This document shows, piece by piece, positions 1 through 8,497 of a DNA stretch of 64,000 nt; positions within the stretch are counted from its first letter, which is position 1, and each line of letters begins with the position of its first letter. Under the pieces are notes generated by a model. It saw only the letters and a program-made list of their open reading frames with translations, did not search any database and had not been told where the DNA came from. The position numbers and the translations under genes were made by a program. Location: the NCBI GenBank assembly GCA_020402745.1, contig JADBYZ010000013.1:1-64000 (forward strand), given 5' to 3'. The DNA comes from Phenylobacterium sp. (GTDB lineage: Bacteria; Pseudomonadota; Alphaproteobacteria; Caulobacterales; Caulobacteraceae).

Positions 1-1
1 G

Positions 2-124
2 ACCCTCAGGGCCAGGGGCAAACCGCCCAAGATCGTCACCGTCGCCGTCATGCGTAAGCTCATCGAAGCCGCCAACCTCGTCCTCCAACGAGGCCAGCCC
101 TGGGTCAAAAACATGCCCGCATGA
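2..124 (+). CDS. IS110-family-like transposase, C-terminal tail (partial)
   Basis: The open frame enters from the left edge and stops at 122-124. The 40 visible residues include LRARGKPPKIVTVAVMRKL and end WVKNMPA. They match the usual C-terminal end of IS110/IS116/IS902 transposases, a basic ARGKP stretch, a helix around MRKL and a terminal RPW-like motif. IS110 enzymes are DEDD transposases, and their catalytic domain would lie outside the window. I cannot tell whether the element is intact. No terminal repeats are visible, as expected for IS110. Confidence 0.7.
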   Translation, partial: TLRARGKPPKIVTVAVMRKLIEAANLVLQRGQPWVKNMPA

Positions 125-133
125 AACATGGTT

Positions 134-178
134 GCTCACCCGGCTTCGCCGGGAGCTCCCCCTTGGGGGAGCAATTGG
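134..178. repeat. Double-hairpin intergenic repeat, copy 1
   Basis: Two adjacent stems: CCCGGC-ttc-GCCGGG (139-153) and GCTCCCCC-tt-GGGGGAGC (155-172). A second copy lies about 125 bp downstream. It resembles the REP-like hairpins common between genes in high-GC alphaproteobacteria. The copy sits between the transposase tail and the 3' end of metW, and could act as a transcription barrier or be a passive miniature element. Confidence 0.75.
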
Positions 179-258
179 CGCTCAGTAATTCCTCCCCCCA
201 GGGGCAGGGCTATCGCATATAGATTCCGCCCATAGAACGACTTGGCTGCGCAAGACCC

Positions 259-304
259 GCTCACCGACCTTCGGTCGGAGCTCCCCCTTGGGGGAGCCAT
301 TGGG
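259..304. repeat. Double-hairpin intergenic repeat, copy 2
   Basis: Same architecture as the copy at 134-178. Here the first stem is CCGACC-ttc-GGTCGG (264-278) and the second stem, GCTCCCCC-tt-GGGGGAGC (280-297), is unchanged. The first stem differs from copy 1 on both arms but still pairs perfectly, so the fold is conserved rather than the sequence. It lies just past the metW stop codon and may help end metW transcription. The stretch between the two copies holds only a degenerate C/G-rich run near 191-210. Confidence 0.75.
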
Positions 305-347
305 GTGTGGGGGAGATGACAGGGGGGTGCAGCGGAATCGCCGCGAC

Positions 348-959
348 CTAACCCCGCCTCAGTACGAAGACCGCCGCTTCGGCACGCCAGTTCTCCAGCG
401 CCGAGCGGGGGTCGATGGGCCGGGCCGGGCGGCCGCCGGACAGGGCCGCGCAGGCCTCGATCCTCAGGCCCAGGTCATCGGTCAGGGCCAGGAAGTCGTG
501 CAGGGTGCACAGGTGGATGTTGGGCGTGGACCACCAGGGGTTGGGCAGGGCCCGGGTCTCGGGCATCCGCCCGCGCGCCAGGAGGGCCCAGCGCACCCGC
601 CAGTGGCCGAAGTTCGGGAAGCTGACCACCGCCCGGTCGGCGATCCGCAGGAGCTCGGACACCACGTGCCGGGGGTCGCGCATCTGCTGCAGGGTCTTGG
701 AGAGGATGGCCATGTCGAAGGCCCCGGTCGGGAAGCTGTCGAGGTCGCGGTCGGCGTCGCCCTGAACCACCGCCAGGCCCCGGGCGAGGCAGGCCGAGAC
801 CCCGTCGGCGGAGATCTCCAGCCCCTGGCCGTCGACGCCCCGCTCGTGGGTCAGGAGGTCCAGGAGGTCGCCCTCGCCGCAGCCGACGTCCAGCACCCGC
901 GCCCCGGCCGGCGTCAGGCGCAGGATCTCGCGGAAGTCCTCGCGCAGGGCCGGGCTCAC
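348..959 (-). CDS. metW: Methionine biosynthesis protein MetW (SAM-dependent methyltransferase fold)
   Basis: A 203-residue protein with a class I methyltransferase motif [16 protein letters not shown], at about residues 22-36. MetW accompanies MetX in alphaproteobacteria and is needed for, or stimulates, homoserine O-acetyltransferase activity. The GTG start (957-959) overlaps the metX stop by four bases (GTGA), giving translational coupling. A longer upstream open frame exists but lies on top of metX, so this start is the sensible one. The end has the family's usual form, with many aromatic and proline residues around [13 protein letters not shown]. The 3' side runs into the double-hairpin repeats. 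Confidence 0.93.
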   Translation of the reverse strand: MSPALREDFREILRLTPAGARVLDVGCGEGDLLDLLTHERGVDGQGLEISADGVSACLARGLAVVQGDADRDLDSFPTGAFDMAILSKTLQQMRDPRHVVSELLRIADRAVVSFPNFGHWRVRWALLARGRMPETRALPNPWWSTPNIHLCTLHDFLALTDDLGLRIEACAALSGGRPARPIDPRSALENWRAEAAVFVLRRG

Positions 960-2113
960 GCCAGACCCCGCTTCTCGGCGGCCGAGGCCAGGAAGCCGCG
1001 CAGGGCCGAGTCCAGGGCCGGCTCTTCCAGGAAGATGGCGTCGTGGCCCTTGTCGGTCTCGATCTCGACGTAGCTGGCCCGGCATCCCGCAGCGTTGAGC
1101 GCCCGCACCACATGCCGGCTCTCCGCCGTGGCGTAGAGCCAGTCCGAAGAGAAGGACAGGACACAGAAGCGAACATCCCGCGCCGGGACAAAGGCGCTCG
1201 CCAGCTGTCCGCCATAGGCCGCCGCCAGGTCGAAATAGTCCAGGGCCCGGGTGATGTAGAGGTAGGAGTTGGCGTCGAACCGGTCGACGAAGCTCGCCCC
1301 CTGGTGGCGCAGGTAGCTCTCCACCTGGAAGTCGGTCTCGAAGCCCCAGGACAGGCCGTCCCTCTGCAGTTCGCGGCCGAACTTGCGCTGCAGGGCCGCC
1401 TCGGACAGGTAGGTGATGTGGGCGGCCATGCGGGCGACCGCCAGGCCCTTTTCCGGCCGCACCCCGGCGGCCTCGTAGGCGCCGCCGCGCCAGTCGGGGT
1501 CGGCCATGATCGCCGCCCGGCCCACCTCGTGGAAGGCGATGTTCTGGGCCGAATGCCGGGCCGCCCCGGCGATGCAGACCGCCGAGAAGATCCGCTCCGG
1601 ATAGTCCGCCGCCCACTGCAGGGCCTGCATGCCGCCCATGGAGGCGCCGACAACGGCGAACAGGGTCTCGATCCCCAGGGCCTCCACCAGCATGGCCTGG
1701 GCCCGGACCATGTCGGCGATGGTGATCACCGGGAAGGCCAGGCCCCAGGGCGCGCCGGTCGCCGGGTCGGTGGAGCCCGGCCCCGTCGTGCCCATGCAGC
1801 CGCCCAGGACGTTGGCGCAGATGATGAAGAAGCGGTCGGGATCGAGGGGCAGGCCGCGGCCGACCACCCGGGTCCACCAGCCCGGCTTGCCGGTCACGGG
1901 ATGGGTGGAGGCCAGGTACTGGTCGCCGGTCAGGGCGTGCATCACCAGGACGGCGTTCGAGCGGTCGGCGTTGAGATGGCCGTAGGTCCGGTAGGCGACC
2001 TCCAGGGGCGCCAGGGTCGCCCCCGAGTCCAGCCTCAGCGGGCGGTCGGCGGGGAACCGCCAGACGCCGCCGCCGGACTCGATTCCGTCATGGGGGGACG
2101 AGAGGGCCTTCAT
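956..2113 (-). CDS. metX: Homoserine O-acetyltransferase MetX
   Basis: An alpha/beta-hydrolase acyltransferase that acetylates homoserine from acetyl-CoA, the first committed step to methionine. The nucleophile motif GASMGGMQ has its Ser at about residue 158, and the catalytic His is in [11 protein letters not shown] near residue 357. [11 protein letters not shown] and [14 protein letters not shown] are typical of the family. I start at the ATG at 2113 ([10 protein letters not shown]), giving 385 residues. A frame open to 2185 would add a low-complexity leader and use up the gap to the divergent sixA. It overlaps metW by four bases, so the pair forms an operon. I looked for a SAM-II riboswitch upstream and did not find one. 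Confidence 0.94.
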   Translation of the reverse strand: MKALSSPHDGIESGGGVWRFPADRPLRLDSGATLAPLEVAYRTYGHLNADRSNAVLVMHALTGDQYLASTHPVTGKPGWWTRVVGRGLPLDPDRFFIICANVLGGCMGTTGPGSTDPATGAPWGLAFPVITIADMVRAQAMLVEALGIETLFAVVGASMGGMQALQWAADYPERIFSAVCIAGAARHSAQNIAFHEVGRAAIMADPDWRGGAYEAAGVRPEKGLAVARMAAHITYLSEAALQRKFGRELQRDGLSWGFETDFQVESYLRHQGASFVDRFDANSYLYITRALDYFDLAAAYGGQLASAFVPARDVRFCVLSFSSDWLYATAESRHVVRALNAAGCRASYVEIETDKGHDAIFLEEPALDSALRGFLASAAEKRGLA

Positions 2114-2208
2114 CGGCCCGCTTGGAACGCCTGTCCGTTTCGCTGTCAACCGCTTCGCACACGGCGACGGTGCGGCTATGAACATCCCGCAAGGGATTTG
2201 GAGCGGGC

Positions 2209-2703
2209 ATGGACAGGCTGATTCTCCTCCGGCACGGGGAGGCCGAGGCGGGCTCGGAGACGGGCGGCGACTTCGGGCGGCGGCTGACGGGACGGGGGCG
2301 CGAGGCCAGCGCCGCCGTGGCCTCGGCCCTGGCCGATGTCGGCCTGATCCCGGACCTGGCCCTGGTGTCCGCCGCCGTGCGCACCCGCGAGACCTGGGCG
2401 GCCATGAGCGGCCTCCTGCCGGGCTGCGAGGTCCGCTTCGAGGAAGGTCTCTACCTGGCCGAAGCCCCGGAGATGCAGCGCCAGGTCCGCAGCGCGGACG
2501 CCGCCGGGGTGGTGCTTCTGGTCGGGCACAACCCCGGGCTCCAGGAGCTGGCCGAGGCCCTGATGGTCGAGGCCTCGGGCCCGTCAGACACCCTGTCCCG
2601 CATCCGCAGCGGCTTCCCCACCTCGGCGGCGGTGGCCTTCGCCTTCGACGCGAACGGCCGCCCGACCTTCGACGGCTTCTTCCAGCCCGACCCCCTCGGA
2701 TGA
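2209..2703 (+). CDS. sixA: SixA-type phosphohistidine phosphatase (histidine phosphatase superfamily)
   Basis: A 164-residue single-domain member of the histidine phosphatase branch. The phosphoacceptor motif LLRHGE is at residues 6-11 (His9) and the second histidine is in VGHNPG (about His107). SixA proteins remove phosphate from phosphohistidine, classically on HPt domains of phosphorelays. A RBS-like GGAG precedes the ATG. Its stop overlaps the ATG of the next gene (ATGA), and that gene overlaps pyrD in the same way. The protein substrate cannot be read from sequence. The membrane kinase 1.4 kb downstream has no HPt domain. Confidence 0.85.
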   Translation: MDRLILLRHGEAEAGSETGGDFGRRLTGRGREASAAVASALADVGLIPDLALVSAAVRTRETWAAMSGLLPGCEVRFEEGLYLAEAPEMQRQVRSADAAGVVLLVGHNPGLQELAEALMVEASGPSDTLSRIRSGFPTSAAVAFAFDANGRPTFDGFFQPDPLG

Positions 2704-3041
2704 CCCGGATTTACAAGATCCTGCCGCGCACGGAGTGGGACGCCGCCCGGGAGGCCGGCCGGTTTCTTGGGTCCGCTGTGGACCTGGCCGACGGCTATAT
2801 CCACTTCTCCACCGCCGCCCAGGCGCCGGAGACCGCCGCCCGGCACTTCGCGGGCCAGGCGGGCCTTGTCGTGCTGGAGGTCGAGGGCGACGACCTCGGC
2901 GAGGCCCTGGTCTGGGAGAAGTCCCGGGGCGGGGACCTCTTCCCCCACCTCTATGGCGAGCTTTCCGCCGCCCTCGTCCGCCAGGTGCTGCCCGCGCCCC
3001 TCGGCGCCGACGGCGTCCCGCAGCTGGACCTCGCGCCATGA
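2700..3041 (+). CDS. DUF952 family protein
   Basis: A 113-residue protein with the DUF952 pattern: [19 protein letters not shown] near the start, then [11 protein letters not shown], and a closing FPHLYGELS segment. DUF952 proteins are small, widespread and of unknown biochemical role, with a fold related to ADP-ribosyltransferase-like enzymes according to family annotation. The ATG overlaps the sixA stop and the stop overlaps the pyrD ATG, so the three are probably co-translated. No substrate is proposed. Confidence 0.85.
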   Translation: MTRIYKILPRTEWDAAREAGRFLGSAVDLADGYIHFSTAAQAPETAARHFAGQAGLVVLEVEGDDLGEALVWEKSRGGDLFPHLYGELSAALVRQVLPAPLGADGVPQLDLAP

Positions 3042-4084
3042 GCGGCCTGCATGACCTGGCCGCTGCCGCCCTCAGGACCCTTGATCCCGAGGACGCCCAC
3101 AGCCTGACCCTCCGGGCTCTGGCGCTCGGGCTCGGACCCCGCGCCCCGGCGCCTGACCCGATCCTGGCGACCACCGTCGCCGGCCTTGCCCTGCCCAGCG
3201 CCGTCGGCCTGGCCGCCGGCTTCGACAAGAACGCCGAGGCCTTTGGACCCATGCTGGCGGCGGGCTTCGGCTTCGTGGAGTGCGGCACCGTCACCCCCCT
3301 GCCCCAGGCAGGCAATCCGCGCCCGCGCCTGTTCCGGCTGTCCATCGACGAAGCGGTCATCAACCGCATGGGCTTCAACAACGCCGGACTCGAGGCCTTC
3401 GCTGCGCGCCTTGGCCGGCCGGGCCGCCCCGGCCCCGTCGGCGCTAACATCGGCGCCAACAAGGATTCCGAGGACCGGATCGGCGACTATGTCACGGGGC
3501 TGAGGCGGCTTTGGGGCCTGGCCGACTGGTTCACCCTGAACATCTCCTCACCCAACACCCCCGGCCTGCGGGCCCTGCAGACCCGGGCGGCCCTCGAGGA
3601 GCTGCTCGGCCGCGCCGCCGAGACCCGCGACGCCCTGCCCCAGGACCGGGCCGTCCCGATGTTCCTGAAGGTCGCCCCGGACCTCGAGGACGCCGAGATC
3701 GAGGCCATCGTCGAGACCGTTCTGGCCTTTCGCCTGTCGGGGATCATCGTCGCCAACACCACCATCAGCCGTCCGGGTCTGCGCTCGCCCCAGGCCGGCG
3801 AGACCGGCGGCCTGTCCGGAGCCCCCCTGCGCGACCTCGCCCAGTCGGTCCTCGGCCGGTTCAGCGCCGTCGCCGCCGGCCGGCTGCCCCTGATCGGCGC
3901 GGGCGGAATCGCCTCCGGCGCGGACGCCTATGCGCGGATCCGCGCCGGGGCCTCGGCCGTCCAGCTCTACTCCGCCCTGGTCTACGCCGGGCCGGGCCTG
4001 GCGGTCCGCCTGGGCCGCGACCTCGCCGCCCGCCTGCGCGCCGACGGCTTCCGCACCCTCTCCGAGGCCGTGGGCGCCCGCTGA
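3038..4084 (+). CDS. pyrD: Dihydroorotate dehydrogenase (quinone), class 2
   Basis: A 348-residue membrane-associated flavoprotein that oxidises dihydroorotate to orotate with quinone in pyrimidine synthesis. Visible class 2 features are the N-terminal amphipathic helix, GLAAGFDKNAEA, NRMGFNN, GANIGANKDS, NISSPNTPGLR carrying the catalytic Ser region, FLKVAPDL, and the phosphate loop LIGAGGI followed by GASAVQLYSALVY. The start ATG overlaps the preceding stop. The length is normal. The gene closes the overlapping sixA-DUF952-pyrD run, with a 49-base gap before the next gene. Confidence 0.96.
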   Translation: MSGLHDLAAAALRTLDPEDAHSLTLRALALGLGPRAPAPDPILATTVAGLALPSAVGLAAGFDKNAEAFGPMLAAGFGFVECGTVTPLPQAGNPRPRLFRLSIDEAVINRMGFNNAGLEAFAARLGRPGRPGPVGANIGANKDSEDRIGDYVTGLRRLWGLADWFTLNISSPNTPGLRALQTRAALEELLGRAAETRDALPQDRAVPMFLKVAPDLEDAEIEAIVETVLAFRLSGIIVANTTISRPGLRSPQAGETGGLSGAPLRDLAQSVLGRFSAVAAGRLPLIGAGGIASGADAYARIRAGASAVQLYSALVYAGPGLAVRLGRDLAARLRADGFRTLSEAVGAR

Positions 4085-4133
4085 GACGCCCGCGCGCGTT
4101 GCCGGATGGCCGGCTTTCGCCTACTGGAGAGCC

Positions 4134-5630
4134 ATGGCCGAAGTCCAGGCGCCAGAACCCGCCGCCGGCAAGGCCGGATGGGGTCGAACCGGCCGGAGGT
4201 TTTTCTGGCCGGTCGGACTGTCCGCACGCCTGCTCGTGCTCACCACCCTGTTTGTCGCCCTGGCGGGGGTTTTCGTCCTACCCCCCACCCTGGCCGCCTT
4301 CGAGCGCAACTGGCTGCTTGACCGTGTACGGGCGGCGGAACTCGCCTCGCTCGCCACCGAGGTGGCGCCCGACCGAGTGGTGTCGGAGAAGCTTTCAGCC
4401 CAGCTGCTGGCTGGCGCAGGCGTCGAGACCGTGGCTATCCAGTCCCGGGGGCTACGGCGGCTGGTGCTGCAGGGGCCGCGCCGGGACGAGGCGCCTTACT
4501 TTGTCGACCTGCGCGAACAGGCGGTCAGCTCCTGGCTCCTGGCGCCCTTCCAGACCCTCAGCGCCGGCGACGATCGCGCCGTCCGGGTGATCGCCGAACC
4601 GCGCTTCCGCGAGGAGGCCGAGTTCATCGAAATCGTGGCCCCCCACGCCCCCCTAAAGGGCGAGCTTAGGGCCTATCTTTGGCAGCTGGTCTTCACCACC
4701 CTGTTCGTCGCCGGCCTGGCCGGGGCCCTGGTCTTCCTTTCGCTGAACTTCTTCCTCGTCCGGCCCATGCAGAGGATCACCCGGGCCATGGAGCGGTTCC
4801 GCGCCGACCCGGACGACCCCGCCGCCCACCTCGATCCCTCCGGCCGCCGGGACGAGATCGGTCGCGCCGAGATCGAGCTGGACCGCATGCAGGCGGATCT
4901 CCGCACCGCCCTGGCCTCCCGCGCCCGCCTGGCGGCCCTGGGCGAGGCGGTCGCCAAGATCAACCACGACCTGCGCAACATGCTGACCAGCGCCCAGATG
5001 GCCTCGGAGCGTCTCGCCGCGGTGCCCGACCCCCGGGTCGCCCAGGCCCTGCCGCGCCTGGAGCGCGCCCTGGACCGGGCCGTCCGGCTGGCCAGCGACG
5101 TCCTCGCCTATGGCAAGACCCAGGAGGCGCCGCCATCCCCCGTCCCGGTGGACCTGCCCCGGGCCCTGGCCGACGCCGCTGAAGAGAGCCGGCTGACGGA
5201 CCGGCCGGAGGGCGTCCTCTTCGTCTGCGACGTCTCCTCAGGGGTCCTGGTCGAGGCGGACCCGGACCAGCTCCACCGCATCCTGGTCAACCTGATGCGC
5301 AACGCCCGGGAGGCGATCGAGGCGGTCGTTCCGCCCCGCTCGGGGGTGGTCCGGGCCGGATGGCGGCGCGAGGGTGAGGCCGATGTCATCGTGCTGGCCG
5401 ACAACGGCCCGGGCCTGTCCGAACGCGCCCGGGAGCGGCTCTTCCAGCCGTTTGCGGGCTCAGGCCGGCCGGATGGCGCAGGGCTCGGCCTGGCCATCGC
5501 CCGGGAGCTTGTCCAGGGGCATGGGGGCGAGCTGGTGATGGCCGCCACCGGGCCCGCCGGCTCGGTCTTCGAGATTCATCTGCCGGCAGCCGGGGCCCGC
5601 AGCGCCCGTCGCAACCGGCCGGAGGCTTGA
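4134..5630 (+). CDS. Membrane sensor histidine kinase with HAMP domain
   Basis: A 498-residue kinase. TM1 is at about 30-52, a periplasmic sensor region spans about 53-180, TM2 about 184-208, then a HAMP linker to about 262. The phosphoacceptor box is INHDLRN with His278, and the ATPase part has NLMRNARE (N box), DNGPGL and GAGLGLAIA. The Asn-His-Asp H-box form belongs to a divergent HisKA group. The ATG follows a GGAGAG ribosome site. No response regulator gene is adjacent, so it is an orphan here, and the signal it senses is unknown. Confidence 0.9.
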   Translation: MAEVQAPEPAAGKAGWGRTGRRFFWPVGLSARLLVLTTLFVALAGVFVLPPTLAAFERNWLLDRVRAAELASLATEVAPDRVVSEKLSAQLLAGAGVETVAIQSRGLRRLVLQGPRRDEAPYFVDLREQAVSSWLLAPFQTLSAGDDRAVRVIAEPRFREEAEFIEIVAPHAPLKGELRAYLWQLVFTTLFVAGLAGALVFLSLNFFLVRPMQRITRAMERFRADPDDPAAHLDPSGRRDEIGRAEIELDRMQADLRTALASRARLAALGEAVAKINHDLRNMLTSAQMASERLAAVPDPRVAQALPRLERALDRAVRLASDVLAYGKTQEAPPSPVPVDLPRALADAAEESRLTDRPEGVLFVCDVSSGVLVEADPDQLHRILVNLMRNAREAIEAVVPPRSGVVRAGWRREGEADVIVLADNGPGLSERARERLFQPFAGSGRPDGAGLGLAIARELVQGHGGELVMAATGPAGSVFEIHLPAAGARSARRNRPEA

Positions 5631-5639
5631 GTCTGGGTC

Positions 5640-5668
5640 TTGACGTTCACGTAAGGCCTTCTTACGTG
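5640..5668 (+). promoter_or_regulatory. Palindromic operator and -35 upstream of the MerR gene
   Basis: A perfect 8-bp inverted repeat, CACGTAAG (5648-5655) and CTTACGTG (5661-5668), separated by 5 bases, lies 36 bases before the merR-type ATG. A TTGACG hexamer (5640-5645) abuts it, and TACGTG (5663-5668) is at -10 spacing (17 bases). A dyad inside the spacer is what MerR-family activators bind. The most likely reading is autoregulation, possibly with control of the downstream acyl-CoA dehydrogenase. Confidence 0.65.
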
Positions 5669-5704
5669 CGCGTCACCTGTTCAACCTTTACGGAGGGCTT
5701 TCCA

Positions 5705-6178
5705 ATGCCTGCTGAACTGCGCCGCCCCGCCCGCACCTTCACCATCCGCCAGCTCTGCCAGGAGTTCGGCTGCACGCCGCGCGCCCTGCGCTTCTATGAG
5801 GACAAGGGCCTCATCTTCCCCGAGCGCGACGGCATGAACCGGGTCTATTCCTACAAGGACCGCGCCCGCCTCCAGCTGATCCTGCGCGGCAAGCGCGTCG
5901 GCCTGGCCCTGTCCGAGATCGGCGAGATCCTCGACCTCTATGAACTGGGCGACGGCTGCGCCACCCAGAACGCCATCTCACTGGCCAAGTTCCGCGAGCG
6001 GATCCGCGCCCTGGAATCCCAGCGCCGGGACATCGACATGGCCGTCGACGTCCTGCAGGAGGCCTGCACGCGTCTGGAGTCCCAGCTGAAGCAGACCCGT
6101 CCGGACCTGCTGGAACAGCCCGTCGAGGCCATCCGTCCCCGGCGCCCCCGGCCCGGCGAGATGCGCCGCGCCGGCTGA
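5705..6178 (+). CDS. MerR family transcriptional regulator
   Basis: A 157-residue regulator with a winged helix at about residues 12-80: FTIRQLCQEFGCTPRALRFY, then GLIFPERDGMNRVYSYKDRARL. A long dimerisation coiled coil follows at about 95-135. The single Cys in GDGCATQNA does not form a metal site. MerR members of this shape next to acyl-CoA dehydrogenases (LiuR-like) control fatty or branched-chain acyl-CoA catabolism. I infer that role from the neighbour only. The ATG lies 5 bases after a GGAGGG-type ribosome site, and the palindrome at 5648-5668 is its probable operator. Confidence 0.88.
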   Translation: MPAELRRPARTFTIRQLCQEFGCTPRALRFYEDKGLIFPERDGMNRVYSYKDRARLQLILRGKRVGLALSEIGEILDLYELGDGCATQNAISLAKFRERIRALESQRRDIDMAVDVLQEACTRLESQLKQTRPDLLEQPVEAIRPRRPRPGEMRRAG

Positions 6179-6215
6179 CGCCCGCCCCGCCGCCCCTGCC
6201 TTCCCGGAGTTTCCC

Positions 6216-8003
6216 ATGCCCTACCGCCCGCCCGTCCGCGAGCACGCCTTCCTGCTGAACGATGTCCTGGAGATCGGGAGCTACGCCGATCTTCCGGGCT
6301 TTGACGAGGCCGGGCCCGAGGTGGTGGCCCAGATCCTGGAGGAGGCCGGCAGGTTCACTTCCGAGGTCCTGGCGCCCCTCAATGCGGTGGGCGACAAGGA
6401 GGGCTGCACCTGGTCTCAGGACCATTCGGTCCGCACCCCGACCGGCTTCGCCGACGCCTACCGCCAGCTGGTGGAGGGCGGCTGGCCGGCCATCGGCGCC
6501 GACACCGCCTTTGGCGGCCAGGGCCTTCCACACGTGATCAACCTCGCCTTCTCCGAGATGAGCTCCTCGGCGAACATGGCCTTCTCCATGTATCCCGGCC
6601 TGACCCACGGCGCGTACTCGGCCATCCTCAACGGCGGCTCCGACGCCCAGAAGGCCCTCTACCTGCCCAAACTGGCCTCGGGCGAATGGTGCGGCACCAT
6701 GAACCTGACCGAGCCGCACTGCGGCACGGACCTGGGCCTCCTTCGCACCCGCGCGGTCGCCCAGGCCGATGGCAGCCACCGCATCTCCGGAACCAAGATC
6801 TGGATCTCCGGCGGCGAGCACGACATGGCGGACAACATCGTCCACCTGGTCCTGGCCCGGGTGGAGGGCGCCCCCGAGGGCGTGCGCGGCATCTCCCTCT
6901 TCATCGTGCCCAAGTTCATCCCCGACGCCGACGGCAAGCCGGGCGCGCGCAACAATGTCTGGTGCGACGGCCTCGAGGAGAAGATGGGCATCCACGGCTC
7001 GGCCACCTGCGTCATGCGGCACGAGGAGGCCGTCGGCTGGCTGGTCGGCGAGGAGAACCGGGGCCTGGCCCTGATGTTCGTGATGATGAACGAGGCCCGG
7101 ATCGGCGTTGGCCTCCAGGGGATCGCGCAGGCCGAGGCGGCCCTGCAGGCGGCCTCCGACTTCGCCCGCGACCGGCTCCAGGGCCGGGCCCTGACCGGCC
7201 CGAAGAACCCCGATGGCCCCGCCGATCCCATCATCGTCCACCCGGACGTGCGCCGCCAGCTGATGGAGGGCAAGGCCCTGGTCGAGGGCGGCCGCGCCTT
7301 CCTCTTCTGGGCCGCCCTCCAGGGCGACCTCGCCCACGGCCATCCCGACGAGGCGGTGCGCCAGAAGGCCTCCGACTACGCCGCCCTGATGACGCCGGTG
7401 GTGAAGGCCTTCCTCACCGACCGCGGGCTGAAGGTCTGTTCCGACGCCCTGCAGGTGCACGGCGGCTCCGGATTCACCGAGCACTTCCCCGCCAGCCAGT
7501 ACATGCGCGACGTGCGCATCGCCCTGATCTACGAAGGGACCAACGGGGTCCAGGCCCTGGACCTGGTGGGCCGCAAGCTGCCCGCCCAGGGCGGCCGGGC
7601 CATGCTGACCTGGCTGGCCGAGCTGGAGGCCTTCTCCGCAGGCGCCCGGGGCGATCCGGCGACCGATCCCTTCCTCGATGGCCTGGACGGCGCGCGCGCC
7701 CAACTGCAGGAAGGCGTGGGCTGGCTGATGCAGAACGGCCTCGCCCACCCCGACAACGCCGCCGCCGGCTCGCATGACTTCCTGCACCTGATGGGCCTTA
7801 CCGCCCTGGCCTGGATGTGGGCGCAGATGGCCCTGGCCGCGCAGGCGAAGATCGCCGCCGGCGACGCCGACCCGTTTTGGACCACCAAGCTGGCCGTCGG
7901 CCGCTTCTTCCTGGCCCGGGTCCTGCCGGAGTCCGGCGTCCACCTGGCGCGGCTGAAGTCCGGCGCCGAGACGGTCATGGCCCTTCCGGCCGAGGCCTTC
8001 TGA
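6216..8003 (+). CDS. Acyl-CoA dehydrogenase (DmdC/FadE-like, about 595 residues)
   Basis: A 595-residue flavoenzyme, longer than the classic 380-residue dehydrogenases because of extra N- and C-terminal segments, as in 3-methylmercaptopropionyl-CoA dehydrogenase-like proteins. Motifs are MNLTEPHCGTDLG, GTKIWISGGEHD, EEKMGIHGSATC, the FAD/dimer segment DALQVHGGSGFTEHFPASQYMRD, and the catalytic-base segment IYEGTNGVQALDLV. It removes two hydrogens from an acyl-CoA thioester using FAD. The exact chain is unknown. It sits 37 bases after the MerR gene and is probably controlled with it. Confidence 0.9.
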   Translation: MPYRPPVREHAFLLNDVLEIGSYADLPGFDEAGPEVVAQILEEAGRFTSEVLAPLNAVGDKEGCTWSQDHSVRTPTGFADAYRQLVEGGWPAIGADTAFGGQGLPHVINLAFSEMSSSANMAFSMYPGLTHGAYSAILNGGSDAQKALYLPKLASGEWCGTMNLTEPHCGTDLGLLRTRAVAQADGSHRISGTKIWISGGEHDMADNIVHLVLARVEGAPEGVRGISLFIVPKFIPDADGKPGARNNVWCDGLEEKMGIHGSATCVMRHEEAVGWLVGEENRGLALMFVMMNEARIGVGLQGIAQAEAALQAASDFARDRLQGRALTGPKNPDGPADPIIVHPDVRRQLMEGKALVEGGRAFLFWAALQGDLAHGHPDEAVRQKASDYAALMTPVVKAFLTDRGLKVCSDALQVHGGSGFTEHFPASQYMRDVRIALIYEGTNGVQALDLVGRKLPAQGGRAMLTWLAELEAFSAGARGDPATDPFLDGLDGARAQLQEGVGWLMQNGLAHPDNAAAGSHDFLHLMGLTALAWMWAQMALAAQAKIAAGDADPFWTTKLAVGRFFLARVLPESGVHLARLKSGAETVMALPAEAF

Positions 8004-8020
8004 GGACGGGAGGTCCCCCC

Positions 8021-8497
8021 GTGTCCGACCACGACGCCTTCGTGACCTGGACCCTGAACCCGGACGCCGACTTCCGCCGGGGCCATTACAGCCGGGCCCA
8101 CCGCATCGCCTTCGACGGCGGCGCGGAGATGCCTGCCTCCGCCGCGCCTTCGGTGGTGGGCCGCTGGGCAGACCCCGTCGGGATCGATCCCGAGGAGATG
8201 CTGGTGGCGTCCGTCTCCAGCTGTCACATGCTGACCTTCCTGGATGTGGCGCGGCGCGCCGGCTTCCTCATCGACCGCTATGCCGACGCCGCCCGCGGCC
8301 GGATGGGCGAGGTCGCGCCCGGCCGCAAGGGCCTGGTCGAGGTGGTGCTGCGGCCCGACATCTCCTGGGTCGGCCCGGCCCCGGACGCCGAAGCCCTGGA
8401 CGCCCTCCACGCGGCCAGCCACGCCGCCTGCTTCATCGCCAACTCGGTGAAGTTTGAAATCAGGGTCGAGGCGCCGTCTCCGCCAGCAGCGCCCTGA
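8021..8497 (+). CDS. OsmC family protein
   Basis: A 158-residue protein with the OsmC/Ohr fold pattern: DPEEMLVASVSSCHMLTFL in the middle and HAACFIANSVKFEI at the end, each carrying a Cys of the redox pair. OsmC/Ohr proteins reduce organic hydroperoxides with two cysteines. The start is GTG, with GGGAGG nine bases upstream. It follows the acyl-CoA dehydrogenase by 17 bases, likely in one transcript. Its last 38 bases overlap, tail to tail, the 3' end of vsr on the other strand. Confidence 0.9.
   Translation: MSDHDAFVTWTLNPDADFRRGHYSRAHRIAFDGGAEMPASAAPSVVGRWADPVGIDPEEMLVASVSSCHMLTFLDVARRAGFLIDRYADAARGRMGEVAPGRKGLVEVVLRPDISWVGPAPDAEALDALHAASHAACFIANSVKFEIRVEAPSPPAAP

Noticed and set aside
2114-2208. 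SAM-II riboswitch upstream of metX
   Set aside because: Alphaproteobacterial metX often has one, but I found no GCTAAA-type core or pseudoknot arms in this 95-base gap.
5811-7943. A 710-residue minus-strand open frame opposite the MerR and acyl-CoA dehydrogenase genes
   Set aside because: It is rich in Gly, His, Gln and Arg without family motifs, and the plus-strand genes are clear.
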